Source: Candidatus Bathyarchaeota archaeon (GTDB lineage: Archaea; Thermoproteota; Bathyarchaeia; RBG-16-48-13; JAGMEO01). Taken from it: 6,363 nucleotides of DNA. The notes below the pieces were generated by a model. That model did not search any database. It saw only the letters and a program-made list of their open reading frames with translations, and had not been told where the DNA came from. The stretch spans positions 1-6,363 of the forward strand of contig JAGMEO010000030.1 of assembly GCA_023128135.1 (NCBI GenBank), read 5' to 3'. The translations under genes and the position numbers were made by a program. Positions 5,054 to 6,363 of this stretch are shown one piece after another; position 1 is the stretch's first letter, and the number at the start of each line of letters is the position of its first letter.

Positions 5054-6363
5054 TTAAGGTTGTAACCGTACATACCTCTCAAGTTCATTTGCTATGTTAT
5101 TTAGACCCAAGTGCTTCAGTGTGGTTTTTCTAGGTATTCCTCTGTTATCCCATCCTCTTTTTTCATAATATTGTCTAAGCATTCCAATGTAACTTTCTTT
5201 CTTTAGTTTTGAGCCTTTCAGGGCTCCTTTTGTTAATGGTTCTTTAAACCATCTGAGAGGCGGTGTGTCCATGGTTGAGTCCCAGCGATCTTTATATTCT
5301 CTCACCCAGAAAGCCCTCATCAAACTATAGATTCTGTCTGCAATTGTGTAAAGTTCCTTAAAATTGATGTCTTTACCTGTTGCTGCTTTGAGTAAACGTG
5401 GATACCAGTTCAAGTCTAAGCTTACTTCAACCCATGGCAGTCTGCAGACAACTAAACTTTCGAAGATGCCTCCTCTTATTCTTTGAAGTTCTATTACCTT
5501 ATCGACTTTTTCTTCACTATAGCTCTCCCTTCCCACTGTCATTTCCCATGATATTACCCAAGCATCTTTATGATGTGCTCCTATGGGGGATGTTCCAAAG
5601 GATAGAGCCATAGCAGGTGCAGCGTGACAATCATATGCTGATATTTCTAAGCCTTTTACTTGCATGGCAAAATTTGTAGCTTTTTCACCTAACTCTTTCG
5701 AAACCCTTAAGGTTCCTTCAGATAATAATTTACCAATTCCTTTTTTGTATACGATGTCTTTTACTAATGTTTTCGCAGTGTCAAAGTCTCCCCAGTCTAT
5801 TGAGATTGGTAAAAGATCGTTTTTGGATGCTTCTATTGCAAAGCCTATTACACTTCCAAGACTTATAGTGTCTACACCATAATCGTCTGCAAGTCTGTTT
5901 AATGTGGCAACCTTCTTTAAATCTCCGAGACCAATATTTGAACCTAGCATTCCAACATTTTCATAGTCCAACTCTGATAGCTTATTTTCTGAGTCATGAA
6001 CTATATTTCCACATCTCATGTTACAATGTGGGCAGCCTTTCTGACTTATTTTTATTTTTTCCATCTCATAACCATTAATAGAGTCAGCTAGATCAAATAC
6101 ACCTTCCTTGAAGTTGTATGTTGGGAGAACGCTGTTTACTTGAGACCATTCTACTACAGACATTGTGCCTTGTCTCATCCAGAAATCGTAGTTTGGCTTC
6201 TCCAAAACTTCCTTGTAGGCTTGTACTCCTAACTTCTTTATCTCGGATGGTTCATCTACCGGGATTTCGCCGGATCCTTTAATGACTATAGCTTTCAGTT
6301 TTTTTGATCCCATCACAGCGCCCATGCCAGGTCTGCCACCGGATCGTCCTTTTTCTGACATGA
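5054..6363 (-). CDS. Aldehyde:ferredoxin oxidoreductase family protein, C-terminal part (5' end beyond the window)
   Basis: This family oxidises aldehydes or related substrates with a tungsten bis-pterin cofactor and passes electrons to ferredoxin in the cytoplasm. The visible 435 residues are roughly the last 70% of a ~600-residue enzyme; the ATG at 6361 is internal, since GAVMGSKKLKAIVIKG normally lies well inside the protein. The [4Fe-4S] ligands appear as C110/C113/C117 (CPHCNMRC) and C306 (SLVVC), matching C288/C291/C295/C494 of the Pyrococcus AOR. D159-x-x-G-x-D164 matches the first pterin motif; the second is degenerate (ESLVVC). E134 (LDYENV) and H264 (GAHHKDAW) probably match E313 and H448. 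YDCHAAPAMA replaces the common YDPRG form, so this is a divergent subgroup and its substrate should not be assumed. The C-terminal GWDNRGIPRKTTLKHLGL is typical of the family. Numbering counts from the internal methionine. Confidence 0.9.
   Translation of the reverse strand, partial: MSEKGRSGGRPGMGAVMGSKKLKAIVIKGSGEIPVDEPSEIKKLGVQAYKEVLEKPNYDFWMRQGTMSVVEWSQVNSVLPTYNFKEGVFDLADSINGYEMEKIKISQKGCPHCNMRCGNIVHDSENKLSELDYENVGMLGSNIGLGDLKKVATLNRLADDYGVDTISLGSVIGFAIEASKNDLLPISIDWGDFDTAKTLVKDIVYKKGIGKLLSEGTLRVSKELGEKATNFAMQVKGLEISAYDCHAAPAMALSFGTSPIGAHHKDAWVISWEMTVGRESYSEEKVDKVIELQRIRGGIFESLVVCRLPWVEVSLDLNWYPRLLKAATGKDINFKELYTIADRIYSLMRAFWVREYKDRWDSTMDTPPLRWFKEPLTKGALKGSKLKKESYIGMLRQYYEKRGWDNRGIPRKTTLKHLGLNNIANELERYVRLQP

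Noticed and set aside
5047..5057. Near-palindrome TTAATCATTAA overlapping the AOR stop codon.
   Set aside because: It is short, made almost wholly of A and T, and not placed where a clear regulatory role is expected.
4286..5698. A 13-base direct repeat CACCTAACTCTTT at 4286-4298 and 5686-5698.
   Set aside because: On the minus strand both copies encode Lys-Glu-Leu-Gly in the kinase-like and AOR proteins, so chance codon sharing explains it.
1..6363. CRISPR arrays, tRNA or rRNA genes, insertion sequences and attachment sites.
   Set aside because: I looked for regularly spaced repeats, cloverleaf-like segments, transposase-like ORFs and terminal inverted repeats and saw none.

Overview
The window looks archaeal. 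The promoters carry TATA-box-like AT-rich elements 25-50 bases ahead of the starts instead of bacterial -35/-10 pairs, three plus-strand genes appear to start with TTG, and the gene content fits: an archaeal-type enolase, a tungsten aldehyde:ferredoxin oxidoreductase (AOR) family enzyme, and a membrane-anchored extracellular thioredoxin with a C-terminal membrane segment. DNA is AT-rich. AOR and ferredoxin-linked redox genes point to an anaerobe. An uncultured Bathyarchaeia-like or other anaerobic archaeal lineage is my best guess, but it is inference and the sequence here does not settle it.

Layout from left to right. Bases 1-25 hold what may be the first eight codons of a minus-strand gene that leaves the window. 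Bases 26-197 are a divergent control region with two opposed TATA-like boxes and a dyad between them. A plus-strand VTT/DedA-like membrane protein (198-779) converges on enolase (829-2097, minus). Bases 2098-2272 are a second divergent control region. A plus-strand three-gene operon follows: a 41-residue CXXC microprotein (2273-2398), a polytopic 4Fe-4S protein of NapH-like build (2402-3178), and a membrane-tethered TlpA/ResA-like thioredoxin (3188-4105). It converges on an atypical Bud32/RIO/Kdo-kinase-like protein (4200-4982, minus). Upstream of that, also on the minus strand, lies the C-terminal ~435 residues of an AOR-family enzyme (5054 to the right edge).

The most interesting part is the three-gene operon. 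The microprotein resembles what I remember as the CD1871A-type CXXC proteins of clostridia, which sit beside the same kind of 4Fe-4S membrane protein and TlpA proteins. Predicted topology puts the ferredoxin domain and the two CxxxCP motifs inside the cell. Two further cysteine clusters, the microprotein CXXC and the thioredoxin CPPC would all face outside. This suggests a route that moves electrons from cytoplasmic ferredoxin to extracytoplasmic thiols, functionally like DsbD/CcdA but built on iron-sulfur clusters. That function is inference. Enolase serves glycolysis/gluconeogenesis, and the AOR could feed reduced ferredoxin into the same pool, but no sequence evidence links them directly to the operon.
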